NCBI GenBank assembly: GCA_003693905.1
Contig: RFLL01000077.1
Location: 1-12,779 of the forward strand
DNA length: 12,779 nucleotides
Reading direction: 5' to 3'
Origin: Alphaproteobacteria bacterium
Lineage (GTDB): Bacteria; Pseudomonadota; Alphaproteobacteria; Kiloniellales; J153
Positions 1 through 6,777 of the stretch are shown piece by piece. The first letter of the stretch is position 1; the number at the start of each line of letters is the position of its first letter. The notes below the pieces were generated by a model, which saw nothing but the letters and a program-made list of their open reading frames with translations, had not been told where the DNA came from and ran no database searches. Both the position numbers and the translations under genes were made by a program.

Positions 1-170
1 ATTTTACGCTCGTGGCGATCGCGCTCTATGTGGTGGCGGGGTGGATCGTTGATCGTATCGAGCGCTTCCGCGGCGCGCGTCTGGAATCGCGTTCGGTGGT
101 TTTCTTCTTCGTGCTTCTGACTCTTGCCCTGACCACTTTCGCCGTATTGCGGCGTCTGCTGGAAGGCTGA
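1..170 (+). CDS. C-terminal end of an unidentified membrane protein (partial)
   Basis: The reading frame is open from base 3 to a TGA at 168-170 and its start lies outside the window. The visible 55 residues contain two hydrophobic stretches, about residues 1-16 (FTLVAIALYVVAGWIV) and 33-50 (VVFFFVLLTLALTTFAV). A basic and acidic loop (DRIERFRGARLESR) separates them, and the protein ends in RRLLEG. This pattern is typical of a small integral membrane protein with two or more helices. I do not recognise the family. It runs in the same direction as the respiratory operon but is separated from it by about 158 bases holding an FNR-type box, so it is probably a different transcription unit. Confidence 0.6.
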   Translation, partial: FTLVAIALYVVAGWIVDRIERFRGARLESRSVVFFFVLLTLALTTFAVLRRLLEG

Positions 171-211
171 ACCCGCCCTCCGCAAACCATTCGCGACCTT
201 CCCGCTCTCAA

Positions 212-225
212 TTGACGTGCGTCAA
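212..225. promoter_or_regulatory. FNR/DNR-type palindrome upstream of the respiratory operon
   Basis: TTGACGTGCGTCAA is a perfect inverted repeat, TTGAC-N4-GTCAA. It matches the TTGA-N6-TCAA architecture bound by Crp/Fnr-family regulators (FNR, FnrL, DNR). It lies 103 bases before the first operon ATG. If the protein binds at -41.5, transcription would start near base 260, and TACCAAT at 248-254 would be a weak -10 element. The regulator encoded at 7352-8119 has the E..SR recognition helix expected to read this site, so local control is plausible. The palindrome is directly visible; the regulator that uses it is inferred. Confidence 0.7.
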
Positions 226-328
226 GGAAGGAGCTCCGTCCGGCGCGTACCAATCAGCATGGGCACATGGTTTTTGCGTGCCCGTACACGTTCATGCGGA
301 TGGCAGTTGCCCATCGACGGAGGGTGTC

Positions 329-517
329 ATGACCGACCACAACCAGGGTTCGGCCGCGGAAACCGGACATGGGCCGGGAGACGAGGGACCGGTGCCGATC
401 ATGCAACGGGTGCTCGACAACCCGTTTCTGCTGCTCTTCCTAGGCGTCACCATTCCGACGGTCCTCTATCTCATCTGGGGGATCATGGAGGTGGCCCAGA
501 TTCCGATTGCCGAATAA
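329..517 (+). CDS. Small single-helix subunit of the heme-copper reductase (IIa-like)
   Basis: A 62-residue protein with a hydrophilic N-terminus rich in Gly and acidic residues (about 1-24), one transmembrane helix (about 33-52, FLLLFLGVTIPTVLYLIWGI) and a short tail. A longer open frame extends upstream, but the ATG at 329 has a good ribosome binding site (GGAGG, about 318-322) and gives the compact product expected. Tiny one-helix subunits precede or accompany subunit II in ba3-type and related oxidases, such as subunit IIa of Thermus ba3. Its place 15 bases before the CuA subunit supports the same role here. There is no catalytic motif. It probably stabilises the complex, but sequence alone cannot prove membership. 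Confidence 0.7.
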   Translation: MTDHNQGSAAETGHGPGDEGPVPIMQRVLDNPFLLLFLGVTIPTVLYLIWGIMEVAQIPIAE

Positions 518-532
518 CGCTGCGAGGACGCC

Positions 533-1072
533 ATGGCGATTACACCGCCCACCGACCGCCTGTGGTGGAAGGAACCCCTGAGCAAGACGGAGATCACCTG
601 GATCTCGATTGCGTTTGCGTGGTCCATCATCATGTTCCTCGCCATGATCTACTGGCATATGACGGGGGAACAGAACCTTTCCAATGAAGCGTACCGGATC
701 AAGCCGGAAGTCTTTGCCGCCAAGGCCGAGGCCATGGTCGAGCAGTATCAGGTCGGCGAAGAGGGCGACACTGGCGTGCCGGTCGTTCATCCGCCGCCGG
801 GCAGCGACGTCTATCTGATCGCGCGACTGTGGGAATGGTGGCCGGTTCTGGAGCTGGAAAAGGGCCAGAGCTACCGCCTGCACCTGTCATCCATGGACTG
901 GCAGCACGGCTTCTCGCTGCAACCGACCAACATCAACATACAGGTCCATCCCGGCTACGAGATGGTCCTGACCATCACGCCGAACGAGGCCGGCGAATTC
1001 GGCGTCGTCTGTAACGAGTACTGCGGCATCGGCCACCACACGATGGTGGGCAAGATCCGCGTTGTCGAATAA
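533..1072 (+). CDS. CuA-containing subunit II of a heme-copper NO reductase/oxidase (NorS-like)
   Basis: This 179-residue protein has one N-terminal membrane helix (about 21-41) and a periplasmic cupredoxin domain. The dinuclear CuA site is complete: H125 in DWQHGFSL, then C160-x3-C164-x3-H168-x2-M171 (CNEYCGIGHHTM). A single helix and a short domain are typical of ba3-like subunit II and not of the two-helix mitochondrial type. CuA means electrons enter from a soluble periplasmic donor, such as cytochrome c or a cupredoxin; no CxxCH cytochrome c is encoded in this window. A GAGGA ribosome binding site sits at 524-528, and the next gene follows after 16 bases. With the Tyr-less subunit I beside it, it fits NorS of sNOR clusters; an automatic annotation would call it cytochrome c oxidase subunit II. 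Confidence 0.9.
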   Translation: MAITPPTDRLWWKEPLSKTEITWISIAFAWSIIMFLAMIYWHMTGEQNLSNEAYRIKPEVFAAKAEAMVEQYQVGEEGDTGVPVVHPPPGSDVYLIARLWEWWPVLELEKGQSYRLHLSSMDWQHGFSLQPTNINIQVHPGYEMVLTITPNEAGEFGVVCNEYCGIGHHTMVGKIRVVE

Positions 1073-1088
1073 GCCATAGGGGGCGACG

Positions 1089-2783
1089 ATGGCTGGTACC
1101 TTCGCATCTCGGATCTGCCCGGATACCGGGCTGCGCGTCGATCGCAACGCCGAGGCGCTCATCAAGGCCAACGCCGTGGTGGCGGTCGTGTTTCTCGCCA
1201 TCGGCGGGCTGTTCGGCCTGATGGTCGCACTGACGCGCTGGCCGGGCGTTCACCTGCTGCCGGACGATCTGTTCTATCTGGTGCTGACGGCGCACGGCGC
1301 CGACGTGCTTCTGTTCTGGATCATCTTCTTCGAGGTCGCGATTCTTTATTTCGCTTCGGCCATCCTGCTGAACTCGCGACTGGCGACACCGCGACTTGGC
1401 TGGCTCGCCTTCGTCCTCATGCTGATCGGCGCGATCATGGCCAACGTGGCCGTCCTTCAGGGTGAATCGAGCGTGATGTTCACCTCCTACGTGCCGATGA
1501 AGGCGGCGCCGCATTTCTATCTCGGCCTGATCCTGTTTGCCGTCGGCACGCTGATCGCCTGTTTCATCTTCTTCGGTACGCTGGTGGTGGCGCGGGCCGA
1601 GAAAACCTATGAAGGTTCGATCCCGCTGGTCACCTTCGGTGCGTTGACGGCGGCGATCATCGCCGTGTTCACCCTGGCCTCGGGCGCGATCATTCTGATC
1701 CCCACGTTCCTGTGGTCGATCGGCCTGATCAGCAACATAGATCCGGTGATGTACAAGGTGATCTGGTGGGGCATGGGGCATTCGTCGCAGCAGATCAACG
1801 TGTCGGCCCATGTCGCGGTATGGTACGCGATCGCCGCCATGCTGCTGGGTGCCAAACCGCTGTCGGAAAAGGTCAGCCGCACGGCGTTCCTGCTTTATAT
1901 CCTGTTCCTGCAACTTGCCTCGGCGCACCATCTGCTGGTCGAGCCCGGCATCAGCTCATCGTGGAAGATCTTCAATACCAGTTACGCCATCTATCTGGCG
2001 GTACTGGGCAGCATGATCCACGGCATGAGCGTCCCCGGCGCGATCGAGGCGGCACAGCGTCGGCGCGGCTTTACCCGTGGTGCGTTCGAATGGCTGCGCA
2101 AGGCGCCGTGGGGGAACCCGGCGTTTTCCGGCATGGCGCTGTCGTTCGTCATGTTCGGCTTCCTGGGCGGCATTTCGGGGGTCGTCCTCGGCACCGAGCA
2201 GCTCAACCTGCTCATGCACAACACGCTGTACGTTCCCGGACATTTCCATGCCACCGTGGTTGCCGGCACGACACTGGCGTTCATGGCGATCACCTATCTC
2301 GTCATTCCGCTCATCTTCCGGCGCGACGTCATTCTGCCCACGGTCGCAAAGTTGCAGCCCTATGTATTCGGAATCGGGGTCGGCGGCATCTCGCTGTTCA
2401 TGATGGGCGCCGGAACGCTCGGGGTGGCGCGACGTCATTGGGACATCACGTTCTCGGATGCGACGATGACGTTCGACTACCCCGGCACCGCGTTCCTGAT
2501 GATGGGGTTGAACGGCGTATTCGCGCTGCTGGCCGCGCTCGGCGGGCTGATGTACGTCGTCGTCGTCGTCGGCTCGATCCTGTTCGGCAAGCGGCGTGAC
2601 GAAACTGCGGCGAAGGAACGGCCCGTGGTTGCGCTTGGCGGCGGAGCCGTTGCCGCCTATGGCAGCGAAGGGACCATCAAGCTGCCGGGGACGATCACCC
2701 TGGTCGCCGTCTTCTTCACGGTGTTCGTTCTCTACTACTTCGTGAACTGGAAGTTCCTGTCCGAGGTCTGGCCGCTCAGCTAG
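1089..2783 (+). CDS. Heme-copper subunit I lacking the active-site Tyr, probable NO reductase (NorY-like)
   Basis: A 564-residue polytopic protein with the six metal-ligand histidines of the heme-copper superfamily. H69 (LTAHGAD) is a low-spin heme ligand, H231 starts the CuB/FeB site, H280-H281 is the paired His motif, and H385-x-H387 (VPGHFHATV) holds the high- and low-spin hemes. The HNTLYVPGHFH block resembles B-type (ba3) oxidases. After H231 the usual HPxVY is replaced by HSSQQ, so Q235 stands where the His-cross-linked Tyr should be. Loss of that Tyr is a hallmark of NO-reducing members, and with CuA and SenC neighbours it points to sNOR/NorY. O2 reduction cannot be excluded from sequence. 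AGGGGG at 1078-1083 is the ribosome binding site. Length is normal for B-type subunit I. Confidence 0.88.
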   Translation: MAGTFASRICPDTGLRVDRNAEALIKANAVVAVVFLAIGGLFGLMVALTRWPGVHLLPDDLFYLVLTAHGADVLLFWIIFFEVAILYFASAILLNSRLATPRLGWLAFVLMLIGAIMANVAVLQGESSVMFTSYVPMKAAPHFYLGLILFAVGTLIACFIFFGTLVVARAEKTYEGSIPLVTFGALTAAIIAVFTLASGAIILIPTFLWSIGLISNIDPVMYKVIWWGMGHSSQQINVSAHVAVWYAIAAMLLGAKPLSEKVSRTAFLLYILFLQLASAHHLLVEPGISSSWKIFNTSYAIYLAVLGSMIHGMSVPGAIEAAQRRRGFTRGAFEWLRKAPWGNPAFSGMALSFVMFGFLGGISGVVLGTEQLNLLMHNTLYVPGHFHATVVAGTTLAFMAITYLVIPLIFRRDVILPTVAKLQPYVFGIGVGGISLFMMGAGTLGVARRHWDITFSDATMTFDYPGTAFLMMGLNGVFALLAALGGLMYVVVVVGSILFGKRRDETAAKERPVVALGGGAVAAYGSEGTIKLPGTITLVAVFFTVFVLYYFVNWKFLSEVWPLS

Positions 2784-2820
2784 CGCGGGGAGGAACGGGG
2801 ACACGCAAGGGAGACCGGCA

Positions 2821-3687
2821 ATGACGGCCGTCATCGGACAGGTGTGGTGCGTGTTCAAGATGCGCATTGCCGTGGCGATCATGTTGAGCGCCCTGGCCGG
2901 GTTGGCCGTCATGCCGGGCCCGGCCCTGTCGGCGTGGCAGGTGGCGGTTCTGGCGCTTTCGGTGCTGCTGTCGGCGGCCAGCGCCGGTGCCTTCAACCAG
3001 TTCATCGAACGTGACCTCGACCGTCGCATGGCGCGCACCGCCGGGCGCCCGTTCGCCAGCGGCGCGTGGCGTGCAGGGCCACTCTGGCTGTCGGTCATCC
3101 TCGCTCTACTGGCGGCTGCCGTCGCGGCGGCGGCGTGGGTTCTCAACGGCTGGGTCGCGCTTCACGTCTTTCTCGGCGCCTTCGTCTATGGCGTCGTCTA
3201 TACGGTGTGGCTGAAGCGGCGCACGTGGCTCAACATCGTGCTCGGCGGCTTGGCCGGCAGCTTTGCCGTGCTGGCCGGGGCCGCCGCCGTCGATCCTGCT
3301 CTGGCGCCGGCGCCGATCATTCTGGCGGTGGTTCTGTTTCTGTGGACGCCGCCGCATTTCTGGAGCCTGGCCACGGTACTGCGGGCCGATTATGCCCGCG
3401 CCGGGGTGCCGATGCTGCCGGTGGTGATCGGCGACGGACCGGCGGCGTGGGTGATCCTGGCCCATGCCGTCGCTCTGGTCGCGTTGTCGTTGATGCCCGT
3501 CGCCTTCGGCATGGGGTGGATCTATTTCGTTGCCGCGGCGCTTGGCGGGGCTTGGTTTGTCCATCGCAGCATCTGCCTGGTGCGGGCTCCGGATGCACGG
3601 ACGGCGATGACGAACTTCTTTGCCTCTCTGATACAGCTCGGCGCGCTGTTGAGCGGAGCCATCGCCGATCGCCTCATCCTCGGGTAG
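2821..3687 (+). CDS. ctaB: Protoheme IX farnesyltransferase (heme O synthase)
   Basis: A 288-residue UbiA-superfamily prenyltransferase that converts heme B and farnesyl diphosphate to heme O in the inner membrane. The first prenyl-diphosphate motif is N59QFIERDLDRRM (N59, E63, D67). The second conserved block is WTPPHFWSLA...DYARAGVPMLPV at about 175-201, diagnostic of CtaB/CyoE. About eight or nine hydrophobic helices are visible. The start ATG at 2821 follows AAGGGAG at a good distance. It lies 37 bases after subunit I, so the operon supplies a modified heme for its own terminal enzyme. No heme A synthase (ctaA) is present in the window; either the enzyme uses heme O or ctaA lies elsewhere. 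Confidence 0.93.
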   Translation: MTAVIGQVWCVFKMRIAVAIMLSALAGLAVMPGPALSAWQVAVLALSVLLSAASAGAFNQFIERDLDRRMARTAGRPFASGAWRAGPLWLSVILALLAAAVAAAAWVLNGWVALHVFLGAFVYGVVYTVWLKRRTWLNIVLGGLAGSFAVLAGAAAVDPALAPAPIILAVVLFLWTPPHFWSLATVLRADYARAGVPMLPVVIGDGPAAWVILAHAVALVALSLMPVAFGMGWIYFVAAALGGAWFVHRSICLVRAPDARTAMTNFFASLIQLGALLSGAIADRLILG

Positions 3688-3688
3688 C

Positions 3689-4558
3689 GTGCGAACTCTG
3701 ATAACGGGACGATTGATGCGACGGGTCGGTGCTGCGATTGCAGGAACCTTGATGCTGCTTGCTCCCGCCTTCGCGGTGGCGCAGGCGGGCAGCGGCAGTG
3801 TGCCCTCCCCGTACGATCCCGAAGCCGCATTGAACTACAGCCAGAAGGCGATCGGCACCGTCATCGGCGATTACGCGTTTCGTGACAGGCGCGGGCGCGA
3901 GGTGCGTCTGTCGACGTACCGTGGCCGGCCGCTGGTCATCAATTTCGTCTATACCGCGTGCACCGACGTATGCCCGCTGATCGTGCAGACCCTGGCCCGT
4001 GCCGTGGAGACGGCACAGGATGCGCTCGGGCGTGACAGCTTTGCGGTGGTCACGATCGGTTTCGATGCCGCACATGATACGCCGAAGCGGATGCGCGCCT
4101 ATGCCCGCTCCCAGGGTATCGATCTGCCCAACTGGACCTTTCTCAGCACCGATGAAGATACGGCCCGTGCCCTGGCCGAGGATATCGGGTTCATCTACTA
4201 TCCCTCTCCCAAGGGCTTCGATCACCTGGCACAGGTCAGCGTGATCGATGCCGACGGGCGGGTCGCAGCCCAGGTCTATGGCGATACCTTCGAGCCGCCG
4301 GCCCTGGTCGAGCCGTTGAAGAGCCTTCTGCTGCGCCGGCAGCTTGCGCGACCGACACTGGACGGACTGATCGAGCGCGTGCGTCTGTTCTGCACGCTGT
4401 ATGACCCCGCGACGGGGCGCTACCGGTTCGACTATTCGCTGTTTGTCGGCTTGACCATCGGCGCCGGCAGCCTGCTGACGGTCGGGTTCATTCTGGTGCG
4501 CGCGCTTCTGCGCCAGCGCCGCATGGAGCGTCAACGACGGATGGGGTTGGGCGCCTGA
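3689..4558 (+). CDS. SCO/SenC copper chaperone with an extra C-terminal membrane helix
   Basis: A 289-residue thioredoxin-fold SCO1/SenC protein that delivers copper to the CuA site. The copper ligands are present: C91-x3-C95 (CTDVCP) and H179 (GFDHLAQ). An N-terminal hydrophobic segment (about 13-32, ending AFAVAQA) acts as signal peptide or anchor. A second strong membrane helix lies at about 249-273 with a basic cytoplasmic tail; many SCO proteins have only the N-terminal anchor. The frame allows a GTG start at 3689, one base after the ctaB stop, which suggests translational coupling. An ATG at 3716 (MRRVGAAIAG) is an equally plausible start and gives 280 residues with an intact signal. 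Its position in the operon supports assembly of the CuA subunit encoded at 533-1072. Confidence 0.88.
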   Translation: MRTLITGRLMRRVGAAIAGTLMLLAPAFAVAQAGSGSVPSPYDPEAALNYSQKAIGTVIGDYAFRDRRGREVRLSTYRGRPLVINFVYTACTDVCPLIVQTLARAVETAQDALGRDSFAVVTIGFDAAHDTPKRMRAYARSQGIDLPNWTFLSTDEDTARALAEDIGFIYYPSPKGFDHLAQVSVIDADGRVAAQVYGDTFEPPALVEPLKSLLLRRQLARPTLDGLIERVRLFCTLYDPATGRYRFDYSLFVGLTIGAGSLLTVGFILVRALLRQRRMERQRRMGLGA

Positions 4559-4559
4559 G

Positions 4560-6209
4560 ATGGATACGTTGGCGAGAAGCGAAACCCCGGCCGCACCGCC
4601 ACCGGATGTGCCGGCGCGGATCCAGCGGCCTTTGCGGATCATGTTCGAATACGCCGAAGCCGCGCTCGACCGCGTCTTCGGACCGGCGTGGAATCCGCTC
4701 TACTTTCTCGGGCCGCTCGGCTTCTACTATTACTGGATCGTCGCCGTCAGCGGCATCTACGTCTACATCTTCTTCGATACCGGCACCACCGAGGCCTACC
4801 AGTCGGTCGAGTACATGACCTATCAGCAATGGTACCTCGGCGGCGTCATGCGCAGCCTGCACCGCTACGCCTCCGACGGCATGGTGTTGATGATGGTCGT
4901 GCACATCGCCCGCGAATTCGCGATGGGGCGCTATCGTGGGCCGCGCTGGTTCACCTGGATAACCGGGGTTCCGATATTCTGGCTGGTCATCGCCAGCGGT
5001 ATCACGGGCTACTGGCTGGTATGGGACACGCTGGCCCAGTACATCGCCATCGCCACCACCGAATGGTTCGACTGGCTGGGCATATTCGGTGAACCGATCG
5101 CGCGCAATTTCCTGACGCCGGAAGATCTCGACGACCGCTTCTTCACGCTGCTTCTGTTCATGCACATTGCGGTGCCGCTCATCCTGCTGTTCGTCCTGTG
5201 GATCCATCTGCAGCGGATCAGTCGGCCCAGGTTCAACCCCAACCGCGGTCTGGCCGTCGGTACCTTCGTCATGCTGCTGGCGCTGGCGTTCGTTCACCCG
5301 GCCGAAAGCCAGGAACCGGCGAACCTGAGCGTTGTCCCCGGGACGCTCGACATCGACTGGTACTATCTGGCCATCTATCCGTTCATGGACGCGACCTCCT
5401 ATGGCGCCGGATGGGGCTTTGCGGTGGCGGCCAGTCTGATGCTGTTCGTCCTGCCGTGGTTGCCGCCGCTGAAACAGCCGGCCGCGGCGGCGGTCGATCT
5501 GTCCAACTGCAACGGCTGCACACGTTGCGCCGAAGACTGCCCTTACAATGCCATCACCATGATGCCGCGCAGCGACGGCCTGCCGTTCGATCACGAGGCG
5601 CAGGTCGATCCGGACTTGTGCGTACGCTGCGGCATCTGCGCCGGGGCCTGTCCGACGGCGACACCGTTCCGCCGCGCTTCCGACCTCATTCCCGGCATCG
5701 ATCTGCCGCAACGGCCGTTACGGGCGCTGCGTGACGACCTTGCACGCAGGACCGCAAAACTGGACGGGCCAGCACGCATCGTCGTCTTCGGCTGCGATCA
5801 CGGTGTGCGGGTGGCGGATATCGAAGGCCCGGGCATCGCGGCCTTCAGTCTGCCCTGCATCGCGGCGCTGCCACCGTCGTTCATCGACTACGTGCTCAGC
5901 CGCGATCTTGCCGACGGAGTGGTGCTGACCGGGTGCCGTGAAGGCGAATGCTACAACCGTTTCGGGGTGATGTGGACGAAGATGCGCCTGGCGGGCGAGC
6001 GCGATCCGTACCTGCGTAAGCGCGTTCCGCGGGAGCGGTTGCTGACCTATTGGGGTGGAACGCTCGACCGGCGCGGGTTGTCCAATGCGGTGGCGGCGTT
6101 CGCTGCGCGCATCGCGGCGTTGCCACGTTTCGACCCGCTCCGGCCCGGCGCCTCGGCGCGTGCGAATGCACGTCCCGATGCCGCCGCACCGAGCGAGACG
6201 GTGGACTGA
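4560..6209 (+). CDS. Cytochrome b / 2x[4Fe-4S] ferredoxin / MvhD-like fusion protein
   Basis: A 549-residue three-part fusion. Part 1 (about 20-300) is a cytochrome b6/b-type membrane domain with two bis-His heme pairs, H101-x13-H115 and H202-x13-H216, and about six helices. Part 2 (about 310-370) is a dicluster ferredoxin: C317-x2-C320-x2-C323-x3-C327-P and C354-x2-C357-x2-C360-x3-C364-P. Part 3 (about 404-490) resembles the delta subunit of F420-non-reducing hydrogenase (MvhD/FrhD). It has four Cys (C412, C433, C459, C464) in GCDHG, LPCIAALP and TGCREGEC, expected to bind [2Fe-2S]. The chain would connect a cytoplasmic low-potential donor with the membrane hemes. It starts one base after the SCO stop, so it belongs to the reductase operon. 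The partner supplying electrons is not in the window; the direction of electron flow is unknown. Confidence 0.9.
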   Translation: MDTLARSETPAAPPPDVPARIQRPLRIMFEYAEAALDRVFGPAWNPLYFLGPLGFYYYWIVAVSGIYVYIFFDTGTTEAYQSVEYMTYQQWYLGGVMRSLHRYASDGMVLMMVVHIAREFAMGRYRGPRWFTWITGVPIFWLVIASGITGYWLVWDTLAQYIAIATTEWFDWLGIFGEPIARNFLTPEDLDDRFFTLLLFMHIAVPLILLFVLWIHLQRISRPRFNPNRGLAVGTFVMLLALAFVHPAESQEPANLSVVPGTLDIDWYYLAIYPFMDATSYGAGWGFAVAASLMLFVLPWLPPLKQPAAAAVDLSNCNGCTRCAEDCPYNAITMMPRSDGLPFDHEAQVDPDLCVRCGICAGACPTATPFRRASDLIPGIDLPQRPLRALRDDLARRTAKLDGPARIVVFGCDHGVRVADIEGPGIAAFSLPCIAALPPSFIDYVLSRDLADGVVLTGCREGECYNRFGVMWTKMRLAGERDPYLRKRVPRERLLTYWGGTLDRRGLSNAVAAFAARIAALPRFDPLRPGASARANARPDAAAPSETVD

Positions 6210-6212
6210 GAG

Positions 6213-6716
6213 ATGACGCGGGCAGTCGCCTATATCGGCCAGGTGATCGTTTATGCGGCCATTGCGGCGCTGCTTGGCGGTTTTGCCACGTGGCCGCGCC
6301 ACACGCACTTTCCCGACGATCAGGCGCTGATCAAGCTCAGCTTTGCACACAGCGCCAAGCACAAGGTCGCCTGTCGCAAACGCACGGCCAAGGAGCTGTC
6401 CAAGCTCGCCCCCAACATGCGCCGGACCCTGTCGTGCTCGCGCGAGAGAGTACCGGTCTATCTCGAACTCGACTTTGACGGCGCGCCGCTGTTCCGCGGT
6501 ACGTTTGCGCCCTCGGGTCTGTCGCGCGACGGGCCGGCGCAGGTCTATGAACGCTTTGTCGTACCTGTCGGCCGTCGTCATGTCGTTGTGCGCATGCGCG
6601 ACAGCACCCGCAGCGAGGGGTTCGACTACGAGGCGCAGGCGACGCTGGACCTGCCGCCGCGGCGCAACCTGGTGATCGGGTTCCGCCCCGAGATGGGAGG
6701 TTTCTTCTTCAAATGA
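6213..6716 (+). CDS. Single-pass envelope protein of unknown function in the reductase operon
   Basis: A 167-residue protein starting three bases after the fusion gene and therefore co-transcribed with it. One N-terminal hydrophobic helix (about 4-26, VAYIGQVIVYAAIAALLGGF) is followed by a basic, soluble and probably periplasmic domain without further membrane segments. Two cysteines (C54, C75) and a group of histidines (H30, H32, H46, H50) lie in the first half. C54 and C75 could form a disulfide or, with the histidines, bind a metal; this is speculation. The second half looks beta-rich (FVVPVGRRHVVVRMRD, LVIGFRPEM). I do not recognise the family. Context suggests an assembly or accessory subunit; it may correspond to the orf that accompanies norSY-senC clusters. 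The frame ends inside a 15-base tandem duplication. Confidence 0.75.
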   Translation: MTRAVAYIGQVIVYAAIAALLGGFATWPRHTHFPDDQALIKLSFAHSAKHKVACRKRTAKELSKLAPNMRRTLSCSRERVPVYLELDFDGAPLFRGTFAPSGLSRDGPAQVYERFVVPVGRRHVVVRMRDSTRSEGFDYEAQATLDLPPRRNLVIGFRPEMGGFFFK

Positions 6717-6737
6717 TGCCCGTTCAAATGATGCCCG
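6708..6737. repeat. Perfect tandem duplication of 15 bases across a stop codon
   Basis: TTCAAATGATGCCCG occurs twice head to tail (6708-6722 and 6723-6737) with no mismatch. The first copy carries the TGA stop (6714-6716) of the preceding gene. The second copy repeats the same codons in the same frame, including a second in-frame TGA at 6729-6731, because the unit length is a multiple of three. The protein ending is therefore preserved. It looks like a recent slippage event with little coding consequence. Confidence 0.9.
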
Positions 6738-6777
6738 CGGCCCGCAGCACGTGCCGGTCGTCGACCGGGAGGTGGCA

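Noticed and set aside
975..1931. 318-residue open frame antisense to subunits II and I
   Set aside because: Low-complexity Arg/Asp/Gln-rich translation typical of shadow frames in GC-rich DNA; the sense strand carries all metal ligands.
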